This document shows positions 1 through 7,282 of a DNA stretch of 64,000 nt, one piece after another; position 1 is the first letter of the stretch; each line of letters starts with the position of its first letter. Source of the DNA: SLNP01 sp964568875 (GTDB taxonomy: Bacteria; Bacteroidota; Bacteroidia; Bacteroidales; VadinHA17); NCBI GenBank assembly GCA_964568875.1, contig CAZMSH010000004.1, positions 96,630-160,629 on the forward strand, read 5' to 3'. Made by a program: the position numbers and the translations under genes. The notes under the pieces were generated by a model. That model saw only the letters and a list, made by a program, of their open reading frames with translations. It was not told the origin of the DNA and did no database searches.

Positions 1-981
1 GGAGGCAAGGCTGACAGTCTCAACGCTGGGGTAAACATCTGCCGCAGTCCGCTCTTTGTGGCCATTGATGCCGATTCAATCATTGAAGCTGACTCAATAC
101 TGAAACTTATAAAGCCATTTCTGGAGGAGAAGGAGAAGAAGGTAATAGGAACCGGGGGTGTTATCAGGATTGTCAACTCATGCGATATTGAGAAGGGGTT
201 TATAAGGAAAATACATCTGCCCGTTAAGATACTTCCGCGGTTGCAGGTGCTGGAATACACCAGGGCTTTTTTGCTGGGGCGCATGGCCTGGAGCCATCTT
301 GACGGACTGATGCTCATCTCGGGAGCCATGGGCATGTTTGACAGGGAGACAGTCATCAGGGCCGGTGGTTACAGCATTAAAACCGTGGGAGAGGATATGG
401 AGCTGGTTCTCAGGATGAGGCGCTATATGGCCGAGAGGAATGTCAAATACGAGGTTACCTATATCCCCGATCCGTTATGCTGGACAGAGGTACCGGCTGA
501 CCTGAGATCGATGAGGCGACAGAGAACGAGATGGACAAGGGGCCTGATAGAATCATTATGGACTCACAAAAAGATGCTCTTCAGGAAGAAGTACGGCAGG
601 CTGGGATTCCTGGGGTATCCCTACTGGCTCTTTTTCGAATGGGCAGCTCCTCTGATAGCTTTTCTGGGAATTGTCTACACAATTATTCTTGTAATTGCCG
701 GCAAGTTGAACCTTCCATTTTTCCTTTTGCTCTTCACTTTTGTCTATACTTTTGCTGTCAGCCTTTCCACATGGGCGGTATTGTTTGAGGAGATCACATT
801 TCATAAGTACGGGAAGAAGCGGGATGTACTTAAGCTGCTTGCAACATCACTGCTTGAACCATTCTTTTATCCCGTTCACACATACTTTGCCGTAAAGGGC
901 AATATCGATTTTCTGCGTGGTAAAAAGGGATGGGGAAGTGCAAGCCGCAGCGGGTTCGATTCACAGCAGAAGAAGAGTTAG
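1..981 (+). CDS. Membrane glycosyltransferase family 2, 3' part only
   Basis: The reading frame is open from base 1, so the gene begins upstream of the window. The first in-frame residues GGKADSLNAG and the following DAD metal-binding motif are the middle of a processive GT2 domain. Further on are a GED acceptor-site motif (about residue 120 of the visible part) and QRTRW, the QxxRW product-binding motif of cellulose, hyaluronan and PNAG synthase-like enzymes. Three or so hydrophobic segments follow, then a basic C-terminus. It probably builds or extends a polysaccharide at the inner membrane from a nucleotide sugar; the substrate cannot be told from the sequence. The GTG at 58 is internal to the domain and is not the true start. 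The convergent neighbour is a glycosidase-like exported protein. Confidence 0.9.
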   Translation, partial: GGKADSLNAGVNICRSPLFVAIDADSIIEADSILKLIKPFLEEKEKKVIGTGGVIRIVNSCDIEKGFIRKIHLPVKILPRLQVLEYTRAFLLGRMAWSHLDGLMLISGAMGMFDRETVIRAGGYSIKTVGEDMELVLRMRRYMAERNVKYEVTYIPDPLCWTEVPADLRSMRRQRTRWTRGLIESLWTHKKMLFRKKYGRLGFLGYPYWLFFEWAAPLIAFLGIVYTIILVIAGKLNLPFFLLLFTFVYTFAVSLSTWAVLFEEITFHKYGKKRDVLKLLATSLLEPFFYPVHTYFAVKGNIDFLRGKKGWGSASRSGFDSQQKKS

Positions 982-993
982 TGTACTTGCTTC

Positions 994-1042
994 AGGTTAC
1001 AGGGTTCAGGGTTCAGGGTTCAGGGTTCAGGTTGCAGGTGGC
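994..1042. repeat. Heptamer tandem repeat, AGGGTTC type
   Basis: Seven consecutive 7-bp units start 12 nt after the glycosyltransferase stop: one AGGTTAC, four AGGGTTC, then AGGTTGC and AGGTGGC. Similar 7-bp arrays with other spellings follow the yebC, DUF3078 and dnaN stop codons in this window. Confidence 0.85.
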
Positions 1043-1049
1043 AAAGATG

Positions 1050-1066
1050 CAACCCCGGCGGGGTTG
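1050..1066. repeat. GC-rich palindrome (CAACCCC-GGC-GGGGTTG)
   Basis: A perfect 7-bp inverted repeat around a 3-nt loop. The same theme, with an AATARTAATAGAATGTCAGGG-like tail, recurs at about 1395-1440 and at 36000-36060, so this looks like a small dispersed intergenic element of REP type. No transposase was seen nearby. Confidence 0.6.
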
Positions 1067-1110
1067 AATAATAATAGAATGTCAGGGCACCCCCCCCGAT
1101 TGCCCCGCAG

Positions 1111-1389
1111 GCGGAGCGAAGCGGAGTCCCGCACCGAAGGTCGGGGGCGGAGCGAAGCGGAGTCCCGCACCGAAGGTCGGGGGCGGAGCGAAGCGGAGTC
1201 NNNNNNNNNNNNNNNNNNNNNNNNNNNNNNNNNNNNNNNNNNNNNNNNNNNNNNNNNNNNNNNNNNNNNNNNNNNNNNNNNNNNNNNNNNNNNNNNNNNN
1301 GGCGGAGCGAAGCGGAGTCCCGCACCGAAGGTCGGGGGCGGAGCGAAGCGGAGTCCCGCACCGAAGGTCGGGAGCGGAGCGAAGCGGAG
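1111..1389. repeat. 36-bp tandem repeat array, interrupted by a gap
   Basis: Units beginning GCGGAGCGAAGCGGAGTCCC start at 1111, 1147, 1183, 1302, 1338 and 1374, exactly 36 bp apart on each side of the N run; the last is partial. The copies are nearly identical (one G to A change before the final unit), so recent expansion or homogenisation is likely. Each unit can fold a hairpin through CCCGCACC-GAA-GGTCGGG with two mismatches. There are no spacers, so it is not a CRISPR. The open frames through it exist only because 36 is a multiple of three. Confidence 0.9.
1201..1300. other. Assembly gap (100 N)
   Basis: Exactly 100 N lie inside the 36-bp repeat array. Repeat phase is not kept across it, which fits a placeholder of unknown true length. 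The real copy number of the array is unknown. Confidence 0.95.
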
Positions 1390-1440
1390 GAATACAATCG
1401 CAACCCAAAGGGGTGCATAATTAATGGAATGTCAGGGTAG

Positions 1441-4164
1441 TCAGTTGACAAATGAGGGGATGTAGCGTAATCCTTCGGTGACTATTTTAAGTGATTTTTT
1501 CGGGCGGCCTGTTGTCCGGGGTACCTGAAGCCATACCGGCCAGGTGTAACGGTTGATGGTACTGGTGACATTTCCTTTGTGTAATATTGACAGTGAGATT
1601 CCATCGCTGTAGCGGCTGTAAATTTCAAATGTACGGCCTCCGTCGAACGATTCGGCTCCGTCGATCACCCTTCCCTGGGTTGGGTCGTGGAAATGGAGGA
1701 GCGTCCATGGCAACCTTACAGTCAGTTTGTTATTGCCGGTCCACGTTACAGCAGTTCTCTCGCCGTAAGTAAAAGCTCCTGTTGCTTCCGCCGGTAGTCT
1801 GCCAAGATCAAAGATGGTTCCGTCAAATCCGTTGTTTATCCATTGCATCAGTTTCCATGGGGCGCCGTCAGTGACTGTGCTTCTGAATTTCTGTACGTCG
1901 TGGTCGGCAAGATTGAACCGGGGAGTAAGGCCGAACATGTTGTATGCTTCGGTTACGAAGAGCGATACTGTATCGGCTTCTTTTTTTGCCTCGAGAAGGA
2001 ATTCGGCTCTGTTGGGTATCTGCAGGCCGGAAGGGAAAAGACCCTCACCGGTATCACTCAGATAGGTGTCGAAAGCTATTGAAATAGTCTCTTCAGCAGT
2101 AACCGGCTGATTGGTGGTAACCTCAAGATAGAAATATGCATTGTCGTGAGCAGCTCTTGCAGATGAAATGTTATCTGATGATGATAGGGAGTAATCTTGC
2201 CATACAGGCTCATCTGCCGGATCGAAGGTTAGAAGCCCGAAGTTCTGCTCCGGAGATATTAGATTGTGCCATAACTGCCGTGTAGGAATTACCGATCCTT
2301 CAGAGCTGATGCCAAAAGCTTCCATATAAAGAACTATCCAGGTTTGCTTGAACCACTCGTCCATCCATGAAAACATGAATCCGCCGCCGCAACCCGCGTT
2401 AATGATATTGCGCAGCATCCTGAGGTTGTAGGTTCCCTGCTGTGACTCCGACAAACCTCCGTGATTCATGCCGCTGAATGACTTGTGTGCATCACCCCAT
2501 GATGACGGAACCCCGAATTCGGCAATAATAAGAGGTATATCATTATAGTAGTTCTTCAGATCGGTTAGATACCCTGAATAGTTGTTCGGTCCGTACTCAT
2601 CAGTGAATGTGCGGTAATAAGGTTCTTCACTGATGAAATCGGGATAATAGGGGTATGCATGGTAACTTGCGAATAGTAGTTTTTCCTGGGTTGTCTGGGT
2701 AATCTTCATAATGTCTATATGAGCCACATCCTCATCAGTATTCGTCTCGGTAGGATGTGTCAAAGGGTCTAGTGTGGGCCAGCTGGACATACTGACGGGT
2801 CTTCTGACAGAATAGCTGTTGTACTCATAACTGATAGTCTCGTCAAGCATTTTTGCCGCGAAAAGCTCTGATGCCGTTGCGTCAGATACAGACAGATAAT
2901 TGCCATCCCAGCTGGCAGGATCAGGCATGGCAGCATCTGTTGTGATAACCTCAAAGGGTGATATCTCCCGTCCTATAATATATCCTGCAACCCATGGCGA
3001 GATATCTGTTTCATACTCGCCGTACGCCCGTCCCGGCCTGAAAGCAATGGTCTTATTGCCATGTATACAGTCGATTACCTCTCTGATGGAGACTGTGAAA
3101 TCATCAGACCTGTTTGTCAGATTGTTTTCTGCAGGATCGGAGCCATCATCAGGCTCATCGAGCCAGATACCCTGAAAAAGATAAAGCGGATTGTTAAGAT
3201 TACGCTGGTTATATTCAGCGAGCTTCTCGTAGAATACCGGAGGATGGAGAGTGTAAATCCTGATGGAATTGAATCCTGCTTCGGCCATCATTTCGATCCA
3301 TTCCTCATACATTTCCGGTGATATTGCATAGGCAACCTCTCCGGGGAAATAACCCGGAGGTGCAACACCAAGGTTGATGCCTTTCAGTACCATAGAGAAA
3401 TATTCACCTCCTATGTTTACTGCAATATGGCTGTCGGTAGTTTTGAATGGTATAGCTGTAAGCGGTGTAAGAGTGAAGTTGATAAGAGTATCGTTAACTA
3501 CTTCTACTTCTGCGATTCTTACTTCATAATAATCGTTAGCGTTGACAGTTACCTCGAATGGAACCGCCGATCCGTAGTACTGTCCGGGAATATCCCCTGC
3601 CGGAAACTGATAGGGTGTTATGGTTGTTCCTCCATTTCCTGCTGCTTCTGTTGCCTTTACAAGTCTGCCCGATATGGTTTTTCCCCTGAATGTTATTGCA
3701 TAAATGTATATACCCCTGTCGACCTGGTGGCCAGAGCTGTTCAGACCTCCCCAGGTTATTGCATAGCCTCCTGCCGTCATTCCCCTGTAAGAATCTGATA
3801 TTATCTTCGCGCCATTAAGGCTGTAAACAGCAAAATCAATATCACCATCAAACCCTGTAACCAGAGGGATGCTCACCTGATCGCTGAATGGTGCCGGAAA
3901 TGGGTTGCCCGTTATCAAAGGCTTCGGATCGGCCGGAAAGATGTCTGGTATTGTCAGCCGGTAATTGCCATCAGATGAAGAGACAGCGCTGAAGTTTGAA
4001 GAAGTGTAGCGAAAAACAACAGATGCACCCTGAATCGGATTGTTGCTGTTATCGGTTATTTTTCCTGTAATGAAAACATCCTTTCCGTATGCTGCTGCAC
4101 CGCCGAAGAGTGTTGCAAGAAGCATCAGCATTACTGAAAGGTATATCTTCAGATAAGATTGCAT
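1441..4164 (-). CDS. Exported glycoside hydrolase-like protein with CarboxypepD_reg-like domain
   Basis: About 907 residues from the ATG at 4164. That start begins directly with a signal peptide (MQSYLKIYLSVMLMLLATLF..AAAYGKD); the ATG at 4218 would overlap the neighbouring nitroreductase gene. After the signal come a carboxypeptidase-regulatory-like beta-sandwich (ITGKITDNSNNPIQGASV) and a short segment resembling FlgD or a T9SS C-terminal sorting domain, here internal. A TIM-barrel region like GH2/GH5 catalytic domains follows (GFNSIRIYTLHPP, later LIIAEFGVPSSWG with a candidate nucleophile Glu), then beta-rich C-terminal modules. It is probably a secreted or surface polysaccharide-acting enzyme; family and substrate are not certain. 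It lies 25 nt downstream of the nitroreductase and is likely co-transcribed with it. Confidence 0.7.
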   Translation of the reverse strand: MQSYLKIYLSVMLMLLATLFGGAAAYGKDVFITGKITDNSNNPIQGASVVFRYTSSNFSAVSSSDGNYRLTIPDIFPADPKPLITGNPFPAPFSDQVSIPLVTGFDGDIDFAVYSLNGAKIISDSYRGMTAGGYAITWGGLNSSGHQVDRGIYIYAITFRGKTISGRLVKATEAAGNGGTTITPYQFPAGDIPGQYYGSAVPFEVTVNANDYYEVRIAEVEVVNDTLINFTLTPLTAIPFKTTDSHIAVNIGGEYFSMVLKGINLGVAPPGYFPGEVAYAISPEMYEEWIEMMAEAGFNSIRIYTLHPPVFYEKLAEYNQRNLNNPLYLFQGIWLDEPDDGSDPAENNLTNRSDDFTVSIREVIDCIHGNKTIAFRPGRAYGEYETDISPWVAGYIIGREISPFEVITTDAAMPDPASWDGNYLSVSDATASELFAAKMLDETISYEYNSYSVRRPVSMSSWPTLDPLTHPTETNTDEDVAHIDIMKITQTTQEKLLFASYHAYPYYPDFISEEPYYRTFTDEYGPNNYSGYLTDLKNYYNDIPLIIAEFGVPSSWGDAHKSFSGMNHGGLSESQQGTYNLRMLRNIINAGCGGGFMFSWMDEWFKQTWIVLYMEAFGISSEGSVIPTRQLWHNLISPEQNFGLLTFDPADEPVWQDYSLSSSDNISSARAAHDNAYFYLEVTTNQPVTAEETISIAFDTYLSDTGEGLFPSGLQIPNRAEFLLEAKKEADTVSLFVTEAYNMFGLTPRFNLADHDVQKFRSTVTDGAPWKLMQWINNGFDGTIFDLGRLPAEATGAFTYGERTAVTWTGNNKLTVRLPWTLLHFHDPTQGRVIDGAESFDGGRTFEIYSRYSDGISLSILHKGNVTSTINRYTWPVWLQVPRTTGRPKKSLKIVTEGLRYIPSFVN

Positions 4165-4189
4165 CGGCAAAGAGGGCTGAGAGTTTTCC

Positions 4190-4843
4190 CTAGCGGGGCA
4201 CTCCGACGGTATGCCCAAGTATTATCACCTGGTTCGATCTGAGGTTCATCTGCGGAGCAAGAGCCGCTCTGTCGATCATTGCCCTGATTACACCTCCCAT
4301 GTTTTCCGAGGCACACCAGAGATATACGTTCTGGGATATGAATCCGGCATTTGCATAGGGAGCGTAAAGGTCTGTGTCACGAATCACATCACCCTCTTTT
4401 CTTCCCAGTTTGCCCATATCGGCAACAAATATCAGATTAACGGGTGCGCTGCCAACGAAGTCCTGACTCCCGCACAAAGCCCTGATATCCCTTCCGTGTA
4501 CCTGTTTAAGCATATTAAGGCCGGCATCATAAATATAGACTCCCGACTTAACAGCTACATAAATATCAATCTCCTGATAGTTACGGGATGAAGGTGCAGT
4601 TCTCTTTCCTTCCTCCGGCCGGTTGAATCCCCATGCAGCCCACAGCATGTTTGACATCTGCTGCAGGGTGAGATCCTTGTCGCTGAATTCCCTTACGCTC
4701 TTCCTTTCACCAAGAGCCTCAAGAAGAGGTTTACCTCCCTTTTTAACAGGCTCCGGCAGTTTTATATCCTGCGCTCCTGAAAAGATGGTTGAACTTGTCA
4801 TGATAATTATTGTGCAGATAGCTTTGATTACAACTCTCTTCAT
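4190..4843 (-). CDS. Exported nitroreductase / SagB-type oxidoreductase family protein
   Basis: The family is FMN-dependent nitroreductase-fold enzymes. The clues are an RKSVREFSDKDL start of the fold, the SNMLWAAWGFNRP segment, TAPSSRNYQEIDIYV, the IYDAGLNMLKQV stretch and a C-terminal IILGHTVGVPR. A signal peptide (MKRVVIKAICTIIIMTSS..GAQD) places it in the periplasm, which is typical of a Bacteroidota subset. The start at 4843 is preferred over the ATG at 4870 because it begins the signal peptide and leaves a normal leader after the -7 box at 4881-4888. The reaction in vivo is unknown; the family reduces quinones, nitro compounds or dehydrogenates peptides. Confidence 0.8.
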   Translation of the reverse strand: MKRVVIKAICTIIIMTSSTIFSGAQDIKLPEPVKKGGKPLLEALGERKSVREFSDKDLTLQQMSNMLWAAWGFNRPEEGKRTAPSSRNYQEIDIYVAVKSGVYIYDAGLNMLKQVHGRDIRALCGSQDFVGSAPVNLIFVADMGKLGRKEGDVIRDTDLYAPYANAGFISQNVYLWCASENMGGVIRAMIDRAALAPQMNLRSNQVIILGHTVGVPR

Positions 4844-4880
4844 TTTCAGATATATTTGTTGTTTATGCAATACCAGTTCA

Positions 4881-4888
4881 CAAATATA
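4881..4888 (-). promoter_or_regulatory. Bacteroidota -7 box (TATATTTG) for nitroreductase operon
   Basis: CAAATATA on the + strand reads TATATTTG on the - strand, matching TAnnTTTG. It lies about 38 nt before the chosen start at 4843. No convincing -33 TTTG was seen. Confidence 0.5.
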
Positions 4889-4967
4889 GCATTTATGGAG
4901 TACTGATTGAAGTATCTCAATTGTATGCTTTCAAACTTTTATTCCTATTTTGCAGACTGAAATCAAA

Positions 4968-5083
4968 TTGATATCTGATATCCGATTTCTGATTTCTGAT
5001 TTAAAGGCTTCATGACCAGGAATCACAAATCGCATATCCGGATTCCGAAATCTGACAACAAATCTGACAACAAATCTGACAAC
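4968..5083. repeat. Short tandem repeats: heptamers then 12-mers
   Basis: Five 7-bp units of the form YYGATWT occupy 4968-5002, and three exact copies of the 12-mer AAATCTGACAAC occupy 5048-5083. Both are built on an ATCTGA core. They fill the spacer between the nitroreductase promoter and spmAB. Open frames through them have repetitive, non-protein-like composition. Confidence 0.75.
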
Positions 5084-5113
5084 GCAAATCATTAACCTGA
5101 AATCTGACATCAT

Positions 5114-6346
5114 ATGGTTCTGAACTACATCTGGATAGCATTCTTTCTCATAGGCTTTGTCTTTGCTCTTGTGCAGCTTTTATTTATGGGTAATGTTGAG
5201 ATTTTCAACGAATTGGTTAACTCTACATTCGACAATGCACGCACCGGTTTTGAGATATCTCTGGGATTAACAGGGGTTCTGACCTTGTGGATGGGTCTGA
5301 TGAAGATAGGTGAGAACGGAGGTATGATAAGGTTAATGTCAAAGCTGATAGGACCCTTCTTCAGCAGAATATTCCCTGATCTGCCCAGAAACCACCCGGC
5401 ATACGGATCAATAATGATGAACATTGCTGCCAATATGCTAGGACTTGATAATGCGGCAACTCCGGTAGGTCTGAAGGCCATGAAGGAGATGCAGGAGACA
5501 AATACGAAGCCTGATACAGCCTCAAACCCGATGATAATGTTTTTGGTACTGAATACATCAGGTCTAACAATAATACCAATCAGTATTATGGTATACAGGG
5601 CTCAGCTTGGTGCGGCTAACCCGTCAGACATATTCCTTCCGATCCTGCTTGCAACCTTCTTCTCGACGCTTGCAGGTCTTATCAGCGTGTCGGTTATGCA
5701 GAAAATAAATCTGTTTGACAGGGTCGTGCTTGCCTATCTGGGAGGAATGACTGCCGTTATTGCCGGATTGATAATCTGGTTCAGCAGTATGCCGCAGGAA
5801 CAGATAACAACAGTGTCGACTCTTATAGCCAATTTGACACTTTTTTTGGTTATCATATTTTTCATCGTTCTGGCAGTTAAGAATAAGGTTAACGTTTATG
5901 ATTCCTTTATTGAGGGAGCGAAGGAAGGATTCAACATTGCCATTAAGATCATACCGTTTCTGGTTGCTATACTTGTTGCCATAGGTGTTTTCAGAACATC
6001 TGGTGCCATGGATTTCCTTGTAAACGGCATAGGCAAACTCTTTTCATTGATGGGCTTTGACACACAATTTGTTGATGCACTGCCTACTGCCCTCATGAAG
6101 CCACTCAGTGGAAGCGGGTCGCGGGGACTTATGATCGACGCCATGAACACCCATGGTGCCGATTCATTTGTAGGCAGGCTTTCATCAACGGTGCAGGGAG
6201 CCACTGACACCACCTTTTATGTAATTGCAGTTTATTTCGGGTCTGTCGGTATCAAAAACACACGTTACGCAGTTACCTGCGGCCTGATCGCCGATTTCAC
6301 AGGCATAATAGCCGCAATTCTGCTGGGGTACCTCTTTTTTGCGTAA
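5114..6346 (+). CDS. Fused SpmA/SpmB nucleoside-recognition (Gate) membrane protein
   Basis: 410 residues, very hydrophobic. The first half matches SpmA (NHPAYGSIMMNIAANMLGLDNAATPVGLKAM), the second half SpmB (PFLVAILVAIGVFRTSGAMD..., ALMKPLSGSGSRGLMIDAM, STVQGATDTTFYVIAVYFGSVGI). In Bacillus these are two separate spore-maturation proteins; the fusion is usual in Bacteroidota, which do not sporulate. The family belongs to the Gate/nucleoside-recognition superfamily, and the transported substrate is not established. About 10 membrane segments are visible. Confidence 0.85.
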   Translation: MVLNYIWIAFFLIGFVFALVQLLFMGNVEIFNELVNSTFDNARTGFEISLGLTGVLTLWMGLMKIGENGGMIRLMSKLIGPFFSRIFPDLPRNHPAYGSIMMNIAANMLGLDNAATPVGLKAMKEMQETNTKPDTASNPMIMFLVLNTSGLTIIPISIMVYRAQLGAANPSDIFLPILLATFFSTLAGLISVSVMQKINLFDRVVLAYLGGMTAVIAGLIIWFSSMPQEQITTVSTLIANLTLFLVIIFFIVLAVKNKVNVYDSFIEGAKEGFNIAIKIIPFLVAILVAIGVFRTSGAMDFLVNGIGKLFSLMGFDTQFVDALPTALMKPLSGSGSRGLMIDAMNTHGADSFVGRLSSTVQGATDTTFYVIAVYFGSVGIKNTRYAVTCGLIADFTGIIAAILLGYLFFA

Positions 6347-6507
6347 ACAGAGGGTGGGTAGTTGAAAAGTTTATAGATTTCATAGGTTTCACAGAGGTCA
6401 TACAGTGTACCTGGATCCATCATTTCGCGACATGAATTTTTCTGCACTATTAAGAGATAGCGAATGGGTTTCCTTATTAATTTTGGGGACTAAAAAAAAA
6501 TTAAGGT

Positions 6508-7218
6508 ATGGGACGAGCATTTGAATATCGGAGGGCCGCCAAGGAGAAAAGGTGGGATAAGATGTCTAAGGTATTTCCGAAACTGGCAAAGGCGATTACT
6601 GTTGCAGCCAGGGAAGGGGTGCCTGATCCCGAGATGAATTCACGTCTTCGCACTGCAATTCTGAACGCCAAGGCACAGAATATGCCCAAGGATAATATTG
6701 AGGCTGCAATTAAAAGGGCTGCCGGAAAAGATTTTGAGGCATATACCGAGGTTAACTTTGAGGGGAAAGGTCCGCACGGTGTTCTTATATTTATTGAGTG
6801 CGCAACAGACAATAATACCCGTACAGTTGCAAATATTAAATCCTATTTCAATAAGTTCGGAGGATCACTGGTACCCAACGGCTCACTTGAGTTTATGTTT
6901 TCGAGAAGAGCAGTCTTCGAGTTTGAGAAGACTGACTCACTTGACATTGAGGAGCTTGAACTTGACCTGATAGAGTATGGCCTCGAAGAGGTTGAGGTTT
7001 ATGAGGATATGGTCTATCTGTACACTGATTATACCAACTTCGGAACATTGTCAAAGGCTCTTGAGGACAAAGGAATAGAGGTGGTGAAGTCTAATTTGAA
7101 GAGGATACCCACAACCCCCGTTGAATTCACCGAGGAGCATCTTATCGAAATCGAAAAACTTATCGACCGCATCGAGGATGATGATGATGTTCAGGCGGTA
7201 TTTACTAATATAGCTTAA
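6508..7218 (+). CDS. yebC: YebC/PmpR family translation or transcription regulator
   Basis: 236 residues, the usual length of the family. Conserved N-terminal MGRAFEYRRAAKEKRWDKMS is followed by FPKLAKAITVAAREG, MPKDNIEAAIKRA and YEGxGPxGV-like NFEGKGPHGVLIFIEC. YebC proteins were first described as DNA-binding regulators; related proteins (mitochondrial TACO1, bacterial YebC) act on ribosomes to ease polyproline or specific-mRNA translation. The protein is cytosolic and the gene appears monocistronic. It is followed at once by a 7-bp repeat array. Confidence 0.93.
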   Translation: MGRAFEYRRAAKEKRWDKMSKVFPKLAKAITVAAREGVPDPEMNSRLRTAILNAKAQNMPKDNIEAAIKRAAGKDFEAYTEVNFEGKGPHGVLIFIECATDNNTRTVANIKSYFNKFGGSLVPNGSLEFMFSRRAVFEFEKTDSLDIEELELDLIEYGLEEVEVYEDMVYLYTDYTNFGTLSKALEDKGIEVVKSNLKRIPTTPVEFTEEHLIEIEKLIDRIEDDDDVQAVFTNIA

Positions 7219-7219
7219 A

Positions 7220-7282
7220 GGGTACCGGGTGTCAGGTATCGGGTACCGGGTATCAGGTACCGGGTGTCAGGTATCAGGTGTG
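7220..7282. repeat. Heptamer tandem repeat, RGGTRYC type
   Basis: Nine perfect-phase 7-bp units (GGGTACC, GGGTGTC, AGGTATC, GGGTACC, GGGTATC, AGGTACC, GGGTGTC, AGGTATC, AGGTGTG) start one base after the yebC stop. The longest open frame of the next gene begins inside the array, so its first codons are not trustworthy. Confidence 0.9.

Noticed and set aside
1111..1389. CRISPR array (36-bp repeats)
   Set aside because: The copies are directly adjacent with no unique spacers, and no cas genes lie nearby.
917..1451. Open frames across the repeat block on both strands
   Set aside because: They run through an N gap and exist only because the repeat length is a multiple of three; composition is purely repetitive.
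4931..5113. Open frame on the - strand before spmAB
   Set aside because: It is made of the heptamer and 12-mer repeats (RFVVRFVVRF pattern) and has no protein-like features.
5114..6346. Evidence for sporulation (SpmA/SpmB, SpoIID, SpoIIE domains)
   Set aside because: These families are widespread in non-sporulating Bacteroidota, and lpxB, gldFG and a DUF3078 barrel show a Gram-negative envelope.
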